Of a stretch of 64,000 nt of DNA, positions 34,489 through 47,654 are shown piece after piece. The number at the start of each line of letters is the position of its first letter. Within the stretch, counting starts at the first letter, position 1. The stretch spans positions 434,001-498,000 of the forward strand of contig MU401457.1 of the NCBI GenBank assembly GCA_022579005.1, read 5' to 3'. The translations under genes and the position numbers were made by a program. This stretch comes from Poronia punctata. Taxonomy: Eukaryota; Ascomycota; Sordariomycetes; Xylariales; Xylariaceae. The notes below the pieces were generated by a model that searched no databases, was not told the origin of the DNA, and worked only from the letters and a program-made list of their open reading frames with translations.

Positions 34489-37400
34489 TTAGAGCGCAGT
34501 CGAGGTTACGGCAGTATCTTCGCCAGCATAGTTGGCCTCACCACGGTGTCTACCTGCGCCCAACGGAGCGTTGAACAAGTGCCAACAATTGGGGGCCTGG
34601 AGAATATACCTGCAAGGTGCGTCAGCGTCGGGGCATCCCACTTTTCGCGGACCGACAAGAGTATTTCAGCTTACCTGGCCATAGCCTCTCGGAAACGCGA
34701 CTTGTACTCCTTAGGACTGGTCACTGTCGGTCGGTTTCGACCGCCTCCAGCGAAACCTCGGTCCTTGATCCAACTTTCGAGCTTCTTATCCCACGTATAC
34801 GTGCGAATGCAGTCGATTATACCCACCACCAGCTCTTTTCTCACTTCATCGACGGCGATCATGAGCGAGTAATCCATCACGTTTTGTCGTGCCAAAAACA
34901 ATGTGTCGTTGAAGACCGAGGCCCGAAGGAGCTTCTTAGAATGTTCTCGGGCAAAGAGTGGCGATTCGTAGATGTATTCCACCATGTTCTCGTCCAGGAG
35001 AACCTCGTTCTGCTCCCCCGTCGACTGGATCTTCCGGTTTCTCATCGACCCCTTGAGGTCAAAGATCCGTGTCGGCGCCCGGTCGTAAAAGAGGTTCTCC
35101 ATCAGCAGCAGGTCAAGCTTGATCTCCGTATTCGTGACCGGGTTCTTGATGACGACCTGGAAGAAGCCGAGCATCTTGGCGATGACCGACGGGAGGTCGT
35201 GGAAGAGCGCCTCGGCCATGATGCTGAAATAAGCGGGTGCGAATTTCAAAAACGCCTGCGTCTCGATTTGCGATAGCGACTTCATCACGAGACGATCGTC
35301 TTGTGTCTTGAGGAAGACCGACTTCGTCTTGCCCCCCTTGGAATCCCACGGCAGGCACCTCGAAAGGGATTCCACGATGCGGTCTGCCACGCCACATTTA
35401 CGACGGAGCGCGTCGAATTGCTCTGCATAAAAGATCTTGACGAGCATCTTGGCCGTCCCCTCGGCAAACTGGTATTTGTAGTGGCTGCTGGAGTTATGGA
35501 TTAGACTTGTCTCTAGGTGCTCTTCCGTCACCGCTTTGTCGAGGTCCTCGGCTGTCACTACTTCTCCCGATGTCTCTGACGAGGTTTGTTGTCCCGGCTT
35601 CCTGCGGTGGAATCGGCGAAGCTTGCTTTTGTAATCGTCCGAGCTGAGCGCGAAAGCTATGACGGAGCTGGGCTCGTCCTCGCGCACTATAATCTCCGAG
35701 TCTACGAAGACGTGGTCCGTGGGCCCGAGTGGATAGTCCAACGCCGGCCATTGGCTTGCCGACCGTTCGTTCCAGAAATTGGAGAGTGCCTTCATGAAGT
35801 TCATCCTGTCATGTTTCGGGAGCTCCAGCGGAATCTCGGTTGTCGAATCCAGCGAGTCCGCGATTTCCTCGAGTGTACTACCGTCAATAATGGAGTTTTC
35901 GGTATCGCTGTCGCCTTGTTCGTCGTCTGTCGGCCCAACGCTGGTGTTATGGGTGGTGTCGTCCACTTCGGCCTCGGTGCTTTCCTCGTTGCGATGTGGC
36001 ACATTCGAAGACGGCTGGCGGGGTTCCGCTACGTCATGCGCCCCTTCCGCTGTATCTTTTCGTCCTGTCGATTCGGCATCTACGGCATGAGGCATAGTTG
36101 TGTCGTCAGACCCCTTTGCATTCGTCGCATCCTCTTCCACCGTACCGGGTTCGTGTACCGCGTCGGCAAGATCTTGGTAGACTTCGACAGTCGCTCTGGT
36201 TTTCGAGTGTTGTAAGAATGGTCGAGAGTGCGTCATGTTAGCTGCCCGTTTCTTTCTGTCCTTTTCGCGCTCCTTCTCGAATTCGCGACTGAGCTGTTCG
36301 AAATGCTTGCGGATGGTTGACACTCGCGAATCCCTCTTCCCGACAAAGCGGGGAATAGATGAAGGGTTCCCCTTACGGCTCTGCTTAAGACCAAAAAGCT
36401 TCTTTTCGCCCTTCGTCGACTCGCTGGTCGGGGCCTTGCGGAGTTCGTGCCCAACTGGGCTATCGACAGGCGTGGCCTTCTCGCGCTCCTTGGAGATGCC
36501 TAGTCCTTTCTTGCCCATGGTCGAATTTACGCGAGGAAGACCGGGCAATCCGGTGACGGGCTGAGAAATAGCGCGGACCATAGGCGGTGAAACTGCCGTT
36601 CCCGCCCTCCGAGAAGGCCCACGCTCAGTTATCACCTTTGACGTACTGATCGGAGTCACAAGCTGCGCATTATTTCTAGCCGTGTTGCGGCTGGCCGCCT
36701 CGGTACCCGCGTTCTGCTGCTTGCGTCGCAACTGTTCCACTTGTTCCGTGACCGATATTTGCGCCATCTTGCTGCCTGTTGGGGTGACAGGTATGGGTAT
36801 AGAGCTAGTAGGCGTGACTGGCGTTTCATCAGGCGTGGCCGAGACTGATGGAGTAGAGGCGAAATCCCGCGCATCGCCAGGTGCTGACGGTATGGAAGAT
36901 ATTACGGCCTTGGGCGTGGCTAGATCAAGCGGTTCCACGCGCTCTCGTATCGCTTCCGGTGTAGATGCAAGCGTCGCTTCCACCGGTGAGACAACCGGGC
37001 CCGTCGGTGCGTTAGCCACTTCGGCCACTTCAGCCACTTCGGATTGGGATGGCTCTGGGCTGACATCCAAAGGTTGCGCCTCCTTCTGATCTCCATCCGA
37101 AACCGTCTGCTGGGCCTCCTTTTCCGCCAGTTCTACCATCTCGGTCGACGTCTCGTTGCTAGCCAAGGATTCTTTCGACTCATCGGTAAACATCTTCCTT
37201 AATTGGATCATGGTAAGCCTTCGGATATCTTTATCTGAAGGCAGGAAATCGGCCTCAAACGTGGCAAAGGCAGCATCCCACTCGGCCACCTTGACCAGCA
37301 TCTCGCGGAGGACAAGGTTAAAGGGGATGACCTCGTAATACTTGGAGTTTATGTATTTCTCCTGCAACTTCCGGACGATGGACGTGTGTTCCTCCTGGAT

Positions 37401-40400
37401 CTTCTTGGTAAGCCGTTCGACCTCTACCTTGCAAGACTCGGCCTTCTCGGGAACAATGTTATCTAGCTTGATGGCCTTTAGCCTAGCCTTCACCGAGGCA
37501 GTAAACCGAGTCCATCTTTCTTGGCAATGGGTGAAGATGTCGTTCTTCATGTTGAGATCGTGTTCGACTTTCCACGTAATCCGGGCACGAGGCACGATGA
37601 TCTCCAGCAGATCGATGGGGTCGTAATGTACCCGCACAATCTTGTCTTCTAGACCGAAATACCGGATGTGGTCGCGGTGGTGATCGTGAGGGCAGTTCCA
37701 GCCACCCGCAGTCTCGTCCCTGACAAGATGGGTACCACGGCTCCAGAATGAGAGCTCGAGGTACTTTCCAAACGAGTATTTCCACGTGAATCGTGACATC
37801 TCTATCTCGGTCGTCTCCCGGTTACAAACCTTGCAGTAGCTCCACATCATTATGCTATCTCCTCGAGACTTCCCCTTGGTCTCGAGGTCGATAAAGACGG
37901 TGATGCGTGCCTCACCGTGGACGTAGGTTCGGTGATGTTCATACATTTTCCGATCGCAACCGTTCGCAGTGCAGGTAGACTCGGCACCGTAGCAGACATC
38001 CTCGATGTATTGACCAAGCGTGCAGTCGGGGTCCATGCTCTCGCTGTGTTCCGTGTGCTCGTCGTAGAAACTCAGACCGATGAGCTGCGGCTCTACGCAA
38101 GGAATCTTGGTTTCGGTGCACACGACGGAATGTAACACCACAATGTTCTGATGGGCATAGGGATCAAAAAGGTCCAGGTTACCTTGAATATAATTCTCCC
38201 ACGACCGTGTTTGTGTTTGGTAGTTGTACAGGGCCTTGTCATACTCGGCGTCGTGGACGGCATGGAGGATTTCCATGACATGCCGGGGTGCCTTCTGGCC
38301 AGTCTGATGAACCATTTCTGGTTTTATGAGTTGGAATTTTTGGGGCCTCGGCTTTTCTTCGTCGCCACGCTCTTCGATCATGTCTTGGTCACGAAGTCGT
38401 TTGAGGTGTACTAATCTGCGTTCCTGTTCCCGTGCGTTCATCAACAGGTAGGGCTGTGCAAACTTGACGAATGGTGAGGCGGAAAGGATCTTGGTCTCGT
38501 ACTTGGCAACCATGTCACTATAGAAGGTCGGCATCGGTACGTCTTCCGGAACGGGCCCATCGTTGTGTGGATGTGTATGTGTCTCGTGAAGCGATATGAG
38601 CTTGCCTGCTGGTTCGTGCGGTTGGGAGGACTGCTGCGACGACTGTTGAGAAGTCTGTTCTCCGTTACTGCTTCCCTCAGTCGGTTCCGTCGCATTATTC
38701 TCTGTTCCCTCGCTTGCCGGGCTTGTCCTCGGCTCGTCCAGTGTCATGGTAGAGAGTGTTCGCTGCCGGTCGTCCGACGTGTCCAGAACCTGGCTTGAGT
38801 TCAACAGCCCACTGTCATCGGCAGGTTGGGTAGAGTTTCTGCTCAAGTCTTCCGTTGTTGGCAATTGTATGAGGGAATCGCGCATGAGACAAGATTCTAG
38901 TTTCAGGTTGTAGACAACGTAAACCATGAACTCGGTAATGTGCTTCAGTTTGGCCAAGATCGGGGTCGACGCCCCTCGAAGCGCAATTGTGCAACCTAGC
39001 TCCTCTCTGTGGCTGGAAAGGAATATATACGTCTTTTTTCGTCCGGGGATCTCGTCGTTGACAAAAGTCTTGACTTCAAATCCCGTGCTTTTACCTGGTT
39101 GGAACTGATGTGGTGGCAGCGCAAGCATATCCACCGACGAGATGATTTCCGTCTCAAGGCACCTAGACACGGCCGAGAGGACTGATGGCTTCACATTGTA
39201 GGCGACAGCAATCTTGGCATCCGACAACATCTGTAGCGCAAGGCCGGACACACTCTTTTCCGTGAGGAGTAGTTGTGGCCGGAGCGTAATGATCCTGTTC
39301 ACTAGTTGCTTCAGAAACTCTCTTTCTTGTTCGATCACTGGTTGCAGGCTCATGAAGTGGTGCTGGTGCCGTTGATATTCGATGGGGAACGAGATGATAA
39401 CCACTCGCGGGCTCGGCATCCGTCGCGGCATCGTTTTCAAGGCAAGCTTCTTGGTAAACACTACACCGGGCAAGTAGCTAGTATCGCTGGGCTTGCCGCC
39501 GGGGATCTTCTTTAGCTTCACATAATGTCGGATGTCGATGTCGTCCCCTCGGTCAATATCAGGATCCACCGACGAGGTACACTTGAGCAGGATCGGGATC
39601 AGCGCCTTCTCCCAGGCGGCAACATTGTGGATGCGGGAATCGCTCAACAGCTGCCGGAGTAGTTTACGGACATGCAACATACTGGCCGGGTTGAGCTCCA
39701 GCCGGGGTTCTTTCTCCCCTTTCATCGAGGAGCTTCTAGTCAGATGGGCCGCATTGGGCCCACCCGTAGTGGGATCAAAATATGGCAGGGTCTCGTTTGA
39801 CCCAGAAGGACCCTTATTCGTTGCAGTTCTCGGACGAGGAGAGCGTATGTGAAGAATCTGGTGGCCGCTGGTAGTACTCAGATTCCGTCGCCGTGTCGAT
39901 CGAGGATGATACTCGTCTCCGCCTCGGCTAGTGTAGCTAAACCCGCTGATACTCTTCTCAGCCTGCGCCCTGTTTCGGATCCTTCGGCCAACTGCAAGAT
40001 AGGGGCCAAAGTTCGACTTGTCTTGATCTATACTGCCCGAGGGCTGATCGCTTCCCGCCATGGTCCCCATTATGCTCATCTGCTCATCCTCGCTTGATTC
40101 ATCCGACATGTAGGCGGCCAGATCGGGATCGATTACGTTGTCATCGTGAAAGGCGGGAAGGCCGGGCCTCCTCGCTGCCTCCTCGTTTGCCGACTTGCGA
40201 AAGGGGGCTCTATCGTCGGGGAGGGGCTTCAGACGATTCCAGATATTATGTTTCGAATTATGACGTCTGTGGCCAGATGACTGAGGTCGGGCCGAGGTGG
40301 ACGATCGCAAAGATCTCGAGGAACTAGGCCGACTGAGCTGCGGCGTATCAATCTCTAGGACCGCCGAGTTGCGGTTCGACGATTCGCCGAGGCGCTTGGT

Positions 40401-42104
40401 TGCGGGAATAGCCATCATCGGTGTTGTCATACGCCTGCTATAATCATTTATGTCATCGGTCCGATCTGAGCTCGCCCCGTCGCGGTTCTTCTTTATGGGA
40501 GTCGAGGAGGCTGAAAGTCTAGATTGGTTAGGCCGGAAGATGGCGGGCAAATAGGTATCGTCGGCCGACTCGTCCGAAAGGTTTGACAGATTCCCATCCT
40601 GCCTTTGGAGAATCACACTCAAACAGGTCTTGCAGCAACGCAAGGTCCCTTGCACCCCGAATCCGTGGCCCGAGATAATAGAAGTGCACCGACTATCAAA
40701 TATACAACCGCAAGTTCTGCAGTGGTGTTTACGACGGAAGGCCGTGAATGGAGAGCCACATAGAAAGCATTCTTTGCAGGTCTCGTCGGCCATCCAGAAC
40801 TGCTTGCTCAATACCTGTTTACGCATTGATTCAAGCTTGGCACTCACAGCAGCGGGTGCACCTTCGTCGGATGTTGTTCCTGGGATCCTGTAGTCGCCCG
40901 ATTTCATTCGTCGGTAGCGACTCGCCTGGGTGAAAGATTCGTGGTGCACCGTGTTATGGGCAGATGTGTGTACTGGGCTAGCTTCGGCGGTTCCCCGTGA
41001 CACGGATGACGACCTTGATAAGCTATCCGACGTCTGGGACCGATTGATACGGTCGATTACTGCCGGCCGCCGTGACATGTGCCTGGCAGTCGACCTGGCC
41101 TGTGCGCTAAGCAAATTCGAATCTAAAGATGGCATTTCTTGCGGAATGGGCAGTCTTGAGCCATTCACATGGGAATGCTTAATGGGGCTAGTCGGTGAGT
41201 CAAGGCTGCCATCCAGGCTGTAACCATCGCCGTCACGGCGAGATCGATTTGAGGTCGATGTCTTGTCTATTTGTGCCACACCCAAGCCTTCGCCGTAAAG
41301 GGGAGAAACAAGCGAGTGGGGATCACCTCCTTGGGTAACGCTTATCCTCCGGCTCGCCCGAGAAGATCCATCTTCGGCCCGTGACGAGTTCGGCCGGGAA
41401 GTATCCCTGAAGGCGCTGACATTGCTGACGTTGGCAGTTGCCACGGTAGACGTGGATTTTATCAGGTGCGGAATACTTTGTCGGCTAGAGGAGGCAGACT
41501 TTGAGGATGCGTTGCTAATCGGGTTTGCAGCGGACGACGCCTTGGTGAACGGATGTTGGTGGCCATCGTTTGCAGAAACTGCTGCTATAGGGGAAGTAAC
41601 AGGGGGCTCTAAGGGTTCGGAAAGTGATGAAGTCAGGGTCGCAATACTTAGCCCAGTATCGACTCGGGCCAGTGACGGTCCGCTGGTTTTGGACAGGGCA
41701 GAAGCTGCACCCGAGCTTTTTCTCACCGAATCTCCCAGCGCGGACTCCAAGATCCCTGGTCCCGCTGCCGTTGGGGCAGGCTTTTCTTTCCCGCTCACGC
41801 CTACAGCCTCCTTGAACCGAGAGTACAGCCCACTCAGACCATTCTGAACCAAGTCCCCGGCAATACCCTTATTTTCAACGGCTGTAACAGCCTCCGGCGG
41901 TGGAGCCAAGTCGTTGAAGGTAGTAAGGACACCTTCCTGTTTTGAAGAGGTATGTATCTTATCGAGCGCCTGGGCGAGCTGTTCTCTATCGACTTGGGGT
42001 ATGGCAGCAACCGAAGAGGCAGTCGAAGGCCGTCTAGACCTACTGTCTGGCGAGCGTACGCTTGGCGGTGACAAGGGCGAAGGCAACGGTTTCTTCCCGG
42101 ACAT
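34489..42104 (-). CDS. fab1: 1-phosphatidylinositol-3-phosphate 5-kinase (Fab1/PIKfyve)
   Basis: Two minus-strand exons, 34675..42104 and 34489..34609, give 2516 aa. The 65 bp intron has donor GTAAGC, branch GCTGAC and acceptor CAG; without it the protein would stop at EAMAR, while splicing continues it as [11 protein letters not shown]. Domains in order: a long disordered Ser-rich N-terminus; a FYVE zinc finger at about 435-500 ([24 protein letters not shown]) that binds PI3P on endosomes and vacuole; a Cpn60/TCP1-like domain at about 915-1080; a Cys/His-rich Fab1-specific region around 1320-1560; a disordered linker; and a C-terminal PIP-kinase domain from about 2190 with [34 protein letters not shown] and [16 protein letters not shown]. 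The product makes PI(3,5)P2, which controls vacuole size and acidity. The length is typical for filamentous ascomycetes. Confidence 0.96.
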
Positions 42105-43372
42105 GTTGGGAGCCCGTTAACCAACCGGTCGTGTACTAGTGGGTTTTTAAGGCGGTGCTCTGAGGTAGAGAATCGAAATCGCGGGGTCGGAGAAGGTTCG
42201 TTCATAAATACGGATGTAACACATCTGACATGGCTTCATAGTAAAGGGCGGTACACTCGGTGAGATCTACAGTTCTACTGGTCTCCGTGACCTCGTTCAG
42301 CGCGGTGGCATAAAAGTAGTTCGTAACTAAGAGACGGCAATGGGTTCCGTAAATCTGACCTAGAGAAACCAGTCAGACCGAAGCACAAAGGACCCAAGCA
42401 GCCAACAAGCAGATAGACAGGTAGCCTAAGCAAGTTTAAGCACCCGGGGAACCCTACTTAAGGGGCACTGCATAAACCATGGCTAGAATAAACAGCAGCT
42501 TTGGTTTTGCGACCACTTCCACCGACCCCGGCCTTTTGGGTATCATGCAGCTTATTAGTGGACGTCCATACGTGGAGATCTCGAGACAAATGGAGGGTCA
42601 GGGAGGCTCCAATCTGGTGGCGATCCAAAGCCACGGGGCACGCCGAAAGGTGCGAAGGAGCCAAACAAAGTATTAACCTCTTCAACACAATATTTGGGTA
42701 TCGATTAAGTTACGGCTATAGAAACGCAAACAAGCACATGGCGTAGATAACGTCTAATAGTTAGATCAGTTTCTCTGTGTGAAGAGGTAAGCGCCTTACT
42801 AAGTGGCGGTTGTCTGAGGTTTCTTCGTGAACTGAAGATACCTACCTGGTGTGGGGCAGTACGATTCGTCTAGCAGGTGGCAGCTCAACCATTTGTTCAG
42901 GGATGACGCAAATGACCAGGGTGCGCCTAACTACATTAGGTACATACTCGTACGGGAGGCCTGGGACCTGTTCCAGGTGGTGTACCTACAGGTACCTTCC
43001 ATACAATAGCAACCTTACTAGTACAGTACAAGGCGCCAACAAATGCATTGTACTTTGCTGTACCTACCACATATCGTAAGGTTTTGAGATCTGCAACACG
43101 TGACTTCGCATCTTCCACTATGGCCATATCGCGTCCCCAAAACGCGTCCTTCTTCAACCACCACCTCGGCCCGCACGTCAACAGACTGCGTACATGTACC
43201 TCCACGTCGGTGGTGGAGGAGAAAACTTGGGATCATCACCTCTCACAGTGTGGATAGCTTATTTCCATGCGCCATACGAGTAATACTCGTGCATAACCTA
43301 AGGTAGTCACAGTTGCGCTTGTACAATGACGATGGGTTGGTTTACTCGGTAGAGTGACCTTGAACGTCAAGC
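42105..43372. other. divergent promoter region, FAB1 / uncharacterised gene
   Basis: 1.27 kb between two divergent starts. No gene is supported; several short open stretches on both strands lack domains. Confidence 0.5.
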
Positions 43373-45511
43373 ATGGCACCGAATACGGAAACCGCTACCG
43401 TTGCCGCATCACTATCGCCGGATCTGTCCCCCTCGGAGCTTCTTGGTGATAGGAACATCCGCCGTTCCCTTGTAAAGATCCCATCGTCTCAGAAGGCGCT
43501 TCTGGATCGTTCTGATTCTTGGGCAAGCCTCTTAGGCCAACGCCCGAATGGCTTTGTTAATGTTCCCCCAGATGTGCTGGAACAAGTGAAAACAGCCTAC
43601 GTACGGCAGACACAGAAAAATAATCCAGAAAAGCCAGAGGGTATAACACGGCCTCTTATAACATGTGAGACAAAGAGACCCGGATCTGCAGGAAGTCCAC
43701 CACCAATCCCTTCCCCAGAGCGGAATCATGAGGGCGACGGCGCCGAAGACAGCCCAGGCACACCGATATCATCGTGGGCACCAACCGAAAGGGATATCTC
43801 TTCACACAGCACCAAGCTTCGGCAGTCAAGGGCCCGATTCCTCTCACAAACACCGGAGAGGTCACCACTTCGGTCCACTGTTGTAATCTCACCCCGGCCG
43901 CGCGTCATCCCGGAGTTCCCGCCGAGCAGTCAAGGCGCCGAAGAGGATCTTGAGCTTGAGGTTCCAGCTGCACTTACGAACAACCCAGTACCCGTCAACA
44001 AATCCGCCTTGCAAATCCTAGCAACCCCCCCTTCAGCCCAAATTGTACCATGTACCTTTGAACAATCTACGGCTAGTGGCTCTGCAAACTCTGTTCCAAA
44101 TACGGATCAACAAGTGCAGCCGATACCAGGGAAGAGGGTCTACAAGGAGGTGCCTGCACTGTATCGCCCACCGAGAGACTACCCCACCTCTTCACATTTG
44201 CACGTCCCTATTACCCATACGAAAGCGAAGGTTGTGCCAGCTGTCGAGGGCAGCACTGACGTGGAAAGCTCACTATCCGCGGGCAATACGTCGTCATCCA
44301 TCATACCATCCACGAACAATGATGAGCCCGGTAAAAACCAGTATCATTCGTCCGCTCTGGTCTCCCATCCGGCTGAGGATGAAAACAATAATACCGGCCC
44401 CGATGGCCATCCCAGTCCACCAGAATTTAGACCGTCCTCACCTGCGATGGCTCCACCGGGGCCATCAAGATTTGTGCCTTCTCCAACTCCCAACACATCC
44501 GTCGACTACCGCTCTTCAGCCCCGGCTGTAGCTCCGACTGGTTCTTTGGGCCCATTCATTCGTTATGCGGTTACATATCCTAGCTACCACGGAACAATAC
44601 TCGATTTTGTAACGGCTTGTATGTATATCCAAATACAAAACCGCAAAATTAGAACGAGCTTGTATGATGATTTCATACGAGCCTGGTATGAAGAATACCT
44701 CCCGTATGTCAGGGAATGCGATGAATCACAGCCCCCCAAGAAGGCATTGAGGGCGATCGACTGGTACAATGAGATTGACGACGATCCTCAGTTCAGCCAG
44801 CGAGTCGTTACGCGCCAAAACCTTGGTTCGGTCTTCGACGCCTATCCTGCAGAGCTGTATATGGCGCAAACAACATTGGGTCTTCGGCCTAACAAACCAC
44901 CATCGGACGGTCCGCCGATCAGCCCCGGTACAGACCACATCGTACGAGACAGCGATACTTTTGTTAGACCACAGATGCGTGTGCCATCCGTCGGCCGTCC
45001 AAATGCACCGCAAGATCAGACTTCAAGTTGGGACATGATCGGTCCTGGGCTAGCCTCGATTTCTAAAGAAGCAATACGCTCTATACCTAAGCCCCATATG
45101 CCAGCACCCCGACTTTCCGACGTTTCCGACATACCCGCAGGACAAACCAAGGGCTTGAACCGGTCTGTCTCTGAAACATTCCCGCACAAGAGGAAAATGC
45201 CGCAAGAATTTCACTCTGAAGGAACCAAGCGAGTCACCCTAGGCGCCCCATCAGAGAATTATGAAAGATTGTGGTCCGATTCTGGTAGTGCTATTAGCAA
45301 CGCTTCCGAGCGACCCAGAGATGCAGCACGGGGCTCCGTTGCACCGGAGCCGAAGTCAACGAAGCGAGACTTGAAAACTACGGCGGATCCACAGGAGAGG
45401 CGACGGCTGCAACTAGAAAGGCACTTTAAGAAGAAACTGGCAAAAAGGGAGAGTATCATCAGCTCATCAGCTTGGAGCAACAGTCCGGTTTCTGCGCAAA
45501 AGCTGCCATGA
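43373..45511 (+). CDS. uncharacterised protein, 712 aa
   Basis: One uninterrupted exon. Most of the protein is Pro/Ser/Thr-rich and predicted disordered. Two parts look folded: residues about 28-75, a helical segment around SLVKIPSSQKALLDRSDSWA and VPPDVLEQVKTAYVRQTQ; and residues about 395-505, a helical, aromatic-rich block with TILDFVTACMYIQIQNRKI, LYDDFIRAWYEEYLPYV and RAIDWYNEIDDDPQFSQRVV. The C-terminus has a basic coiled segment (PQERRRLQLERHFKKKLAKRE) and Lys/Arg clusters compatible with nuclear localisation. I do not recognise the family and assign no function. The length of the open frame and the absence of intron signals support a real gene. Confidence 0.75.
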   Translation: MAPNTETATVAASLSPDLSPSELLGDRNIRRSLVKIPSSQKALLDRSDSWASLLGQRPNGFVNVPPDVLEQVKTAYVRQTQKNNPEKPEGITRPLITCETKRPGSAGSPPPIPSPERNHEGDGAEDSPGTPISSWAPTERDISSHSTKLRQSRARFLSQTPERSPLRSTVVISPRPRVIPEFPPSSQGAEEDLELEVPAALTNNPVPVNKSALQILATPPSAQIVPCTFEQSTASGSANSVPNTDQQVQPIPGKRVYKEVPALYRPPRDYPTSSHLHVPITHTKAKVVPAVEGSTDVESSLSAGNTSSSIIPSTNNDEPGKNQYHSSALVSHPAEDENNNTGPDGHPSPPEFRPSSPAMAPPGPSRFVPSPTPNTSVDYRSSAPAVAPTGSLGPFIRYAVTYPSYHGTILDFVTACMYIQIQNRKIRTSLYDDFIRAWYEEYLPYVRECDESQPPKKALRAIDWYNEIDDDPQFSQRVVTRQNLGSVFDAYPAELYMAQTTLGLRPNKPPSDGPPISPGTDHIVRDSDTFVRPQMRVPSVGRPNAPQDQTSSWDMIGPGLASISKEAIRSIPKPHMPAPRLSDVSDIPAGQTKGLNRSVSETFPHKRKMPQEFHSEGTKRVTLGAPSENYERLWSDSGSAISNASERPRDAARGSVAPEPKSTKRDLKTTADPQERRRLQLERHFKKKLAKRESIISSSAWSNSPVSAQKLP

Positions 45512-45996
45512 CGAAAAAAGGGTCTGTCCTTGGCGTTGTGGGAAAAGCAAGTTAGGATTGGGAGGATTGGGAGGCATTTATAGGAGTGAAGGCGTAAACA
45601 ACAAACTGATTCCTTCCGTGTCTGGTAGAGGGGACGGCACGACACTGGTGTTCAGAATGAATACCGAAATATATAACTTTCCCAACCTACCCACATTTGT
45701 AGGCTTAGATAACTGGCATTCTCGGTGGTGCTACGGCATTACGGCATATCAAATATGTATCTTCATGTTAACTAACAGAGCCTTTATCTTCCATTATCTT
45801 ATACACTGGACTACAACGTTAACTTTGGCAAAGCATCCAAATCTTGCATGGATACAGTATCTATTGCGTTTCATGACCACATGGACACCCTTGATATACA
45901 ACGTCTAAACAATATAATGATACATTGCAAATGCAAATACCCATATATCTCGCTCTCTACCTGTAGGCAGACTTTCCACATAGCGTGTCACATGCT
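45512..45996. other. convergent 3' region
   Basis: The 3' flanks of two convergent genes. Nothing else was seen. Confidence 0.5.
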
Positions 45997-46638
45997 CTAT
46001 GACTTATCAGCCTCTTCCTTGGCCTTCTGGCGCTCTTCTTCCTCGGGCGTCATGGTCCGTAACTGCAGAGCATGCAAGCCACCTTCTGCCGCCATCTCGT
46101 CGCGCAAAAGACCGTAGACTAGACGATGTCGAGCCGGCTGCATCTTTGACCGGAAGGCCTCGGATGTGATGACGAGACGGAAGTGTGTCTCTCTCGACGT
46201 ACTACCCTGCATTGGTTTGTGATGTGCGTCTGGGACATCTTGTCAGGCCTTGTTAATGGAGAGTGTATGCATATATGTGCCACTTACGCTTGTGTGAGTC
46301 GTTGTAAATCTCTAGACGGGATGGGTTGAGAGCTTCTGTGACCTACATATATATGCATATGTTAGCTATGGGGTCTCGTTTCCTCCCTTTCCTAAGAGGT
46401 ATGTATGGTTTTGTAATCATCTTCGAATTACATCACATGTGAAATGTTCACATAATATTGCACCAGAACACGGAACGAAAAATAGGTATTTTCAAATTCA
46501 TACCTTGCTACGAATGGCATCTTCCAAGGGTGTTTCGGATGACATCCTCACAGCTGATAACAGACGTCTGGGGAATGAAATCGGTGTCCTGAGCGGCACA
46601 GCCGGTTTTTGAGCTGTGGCCACGACTCGACGCAACAT
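45997..46638 (-). CDS. BolA family protein, probably mitochondrial
   Basis: Three minus-strand exons, 46504..46638, 46288..46342 and 45997..46229, give 140 aa. The 55 bp middle exon has no open frame of its own length to reveal it and was found from splice signals (GTATGA, TAG, GTAAGT, CAG). Residues 1-31 (MLRRVVATAQK..PRRLLSAVR) are basic, free of acidic residues and rich in Arg, as in a mitochondrial presequence. The BolA fold follows: LEDAIRSKVTEAL, LEIYNDSHKHAHH, SRETHFRLVITSEAF, RHRLVYGLLRDEM and GGLHALQLRTMTPEE. Mitochondrial BolA proteins work with monothiol glutaredoxin in handing 4Fe-4S clusters to client enzymes. A second in-frame ATG (MSSETPLE, residue 32) could give a form without the presequence. 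Whether it is the Bol1 or the Bol3 type I cannot say with certainty. Confidence 0.92.
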
Positions 46639-47654
46639 CAATTCAGCTTGAAGGTTTGTAGTATGTATCGTTAGGTGGAGGGTGAGGGACAACTGATTGG
46701 CGAGATGATAACGTTTAATGGCTGGCTCTCCGACTAGCCTAATTCCCCCAGCCCTATACGTCGTAGTATGCCGTCGTGAATTGGGGTGCTATCTTGGGAA
46801 AATCGGAGTTCGGATGTGGTGATATATGCGGCTTTGGGGGTGCCCGGCGGACGTGATCCATAAATTGCATGTGGTAGGCAGGTACCAGATATGTCATTGT
46901 GATGTCTCGACACACCAGCGCAGCCCAAAAAGGTACCTCCTATGTCGCATACACCAGTACATGTTGTTGATCCCTATCCTGCTAAAGATAGGCACATTGC
47001 ACGCTCAAGCCACTGCACCAGCCCCTAAAATACAAGCACCTCGACCCTAAAGAGTTACAGTGGATGTACCTACAGGGGATAGATAATGTAGGTACTTCGC
47101 ACCTACTTTAAAGACCGTCTTTCAATCATCGTCATTCCCTACCAAGGGATCCATCCTGACGGATTGACGATTGACACCAACATCTTTTTCTCTCCGTCAC
47201 CTCATTCGCCGATTGCTGTAGTTTGCAGTGACTTGGTTGTTCAAAGGTGTATTCCTACGGAGATCCTTCTTTGGGGCCTTGGCTTATCATTCGAAGGGCT
47301 GCATATTGATTGCCGTCCAATTTAAGTACTTGGCAGTTATTGTTCCAGAGGGTTGCAATGGTAATATCGCGGATGTTATCATCCAAAGACGTCAAGGTTC
47401 TATCTATTCTACAGTTGCACGCAATTCATACCAGGTAGTACCCAGACAATATCGCGAGCCATCCGCAGGCGACGTGTATTATAGGTAAAGTACCATAGAT
47501 CATACCAGGCGAGGCATGACTACCCGACGCCCACAGCGCCTCTTCTTGTACACGCCCGAGACTCACGCATGCGACAGGCCTTGTATTTTCCAAGGGCCCT
47601 GAAGATCCGACAGACTCGTGCCATCAAGCCGAGCCCCCTCCCCCCTACCCCGGG
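46639..47654. other. divergent intergenic region, BolA / acyl-CoA synthetase
   Basis: 1 kb with no supported gene. It holds the two divergent promoters and several TAGGTA/ACCTAC words (for example near 47080-47110). Confidence 0.5.

Noticed and set aside
35586..36215. Long plus-strand open frames antisense to FAB1
   Set aside because: They mirror the codon use of the FAB1 exon on the other strand and have no domain of their own.
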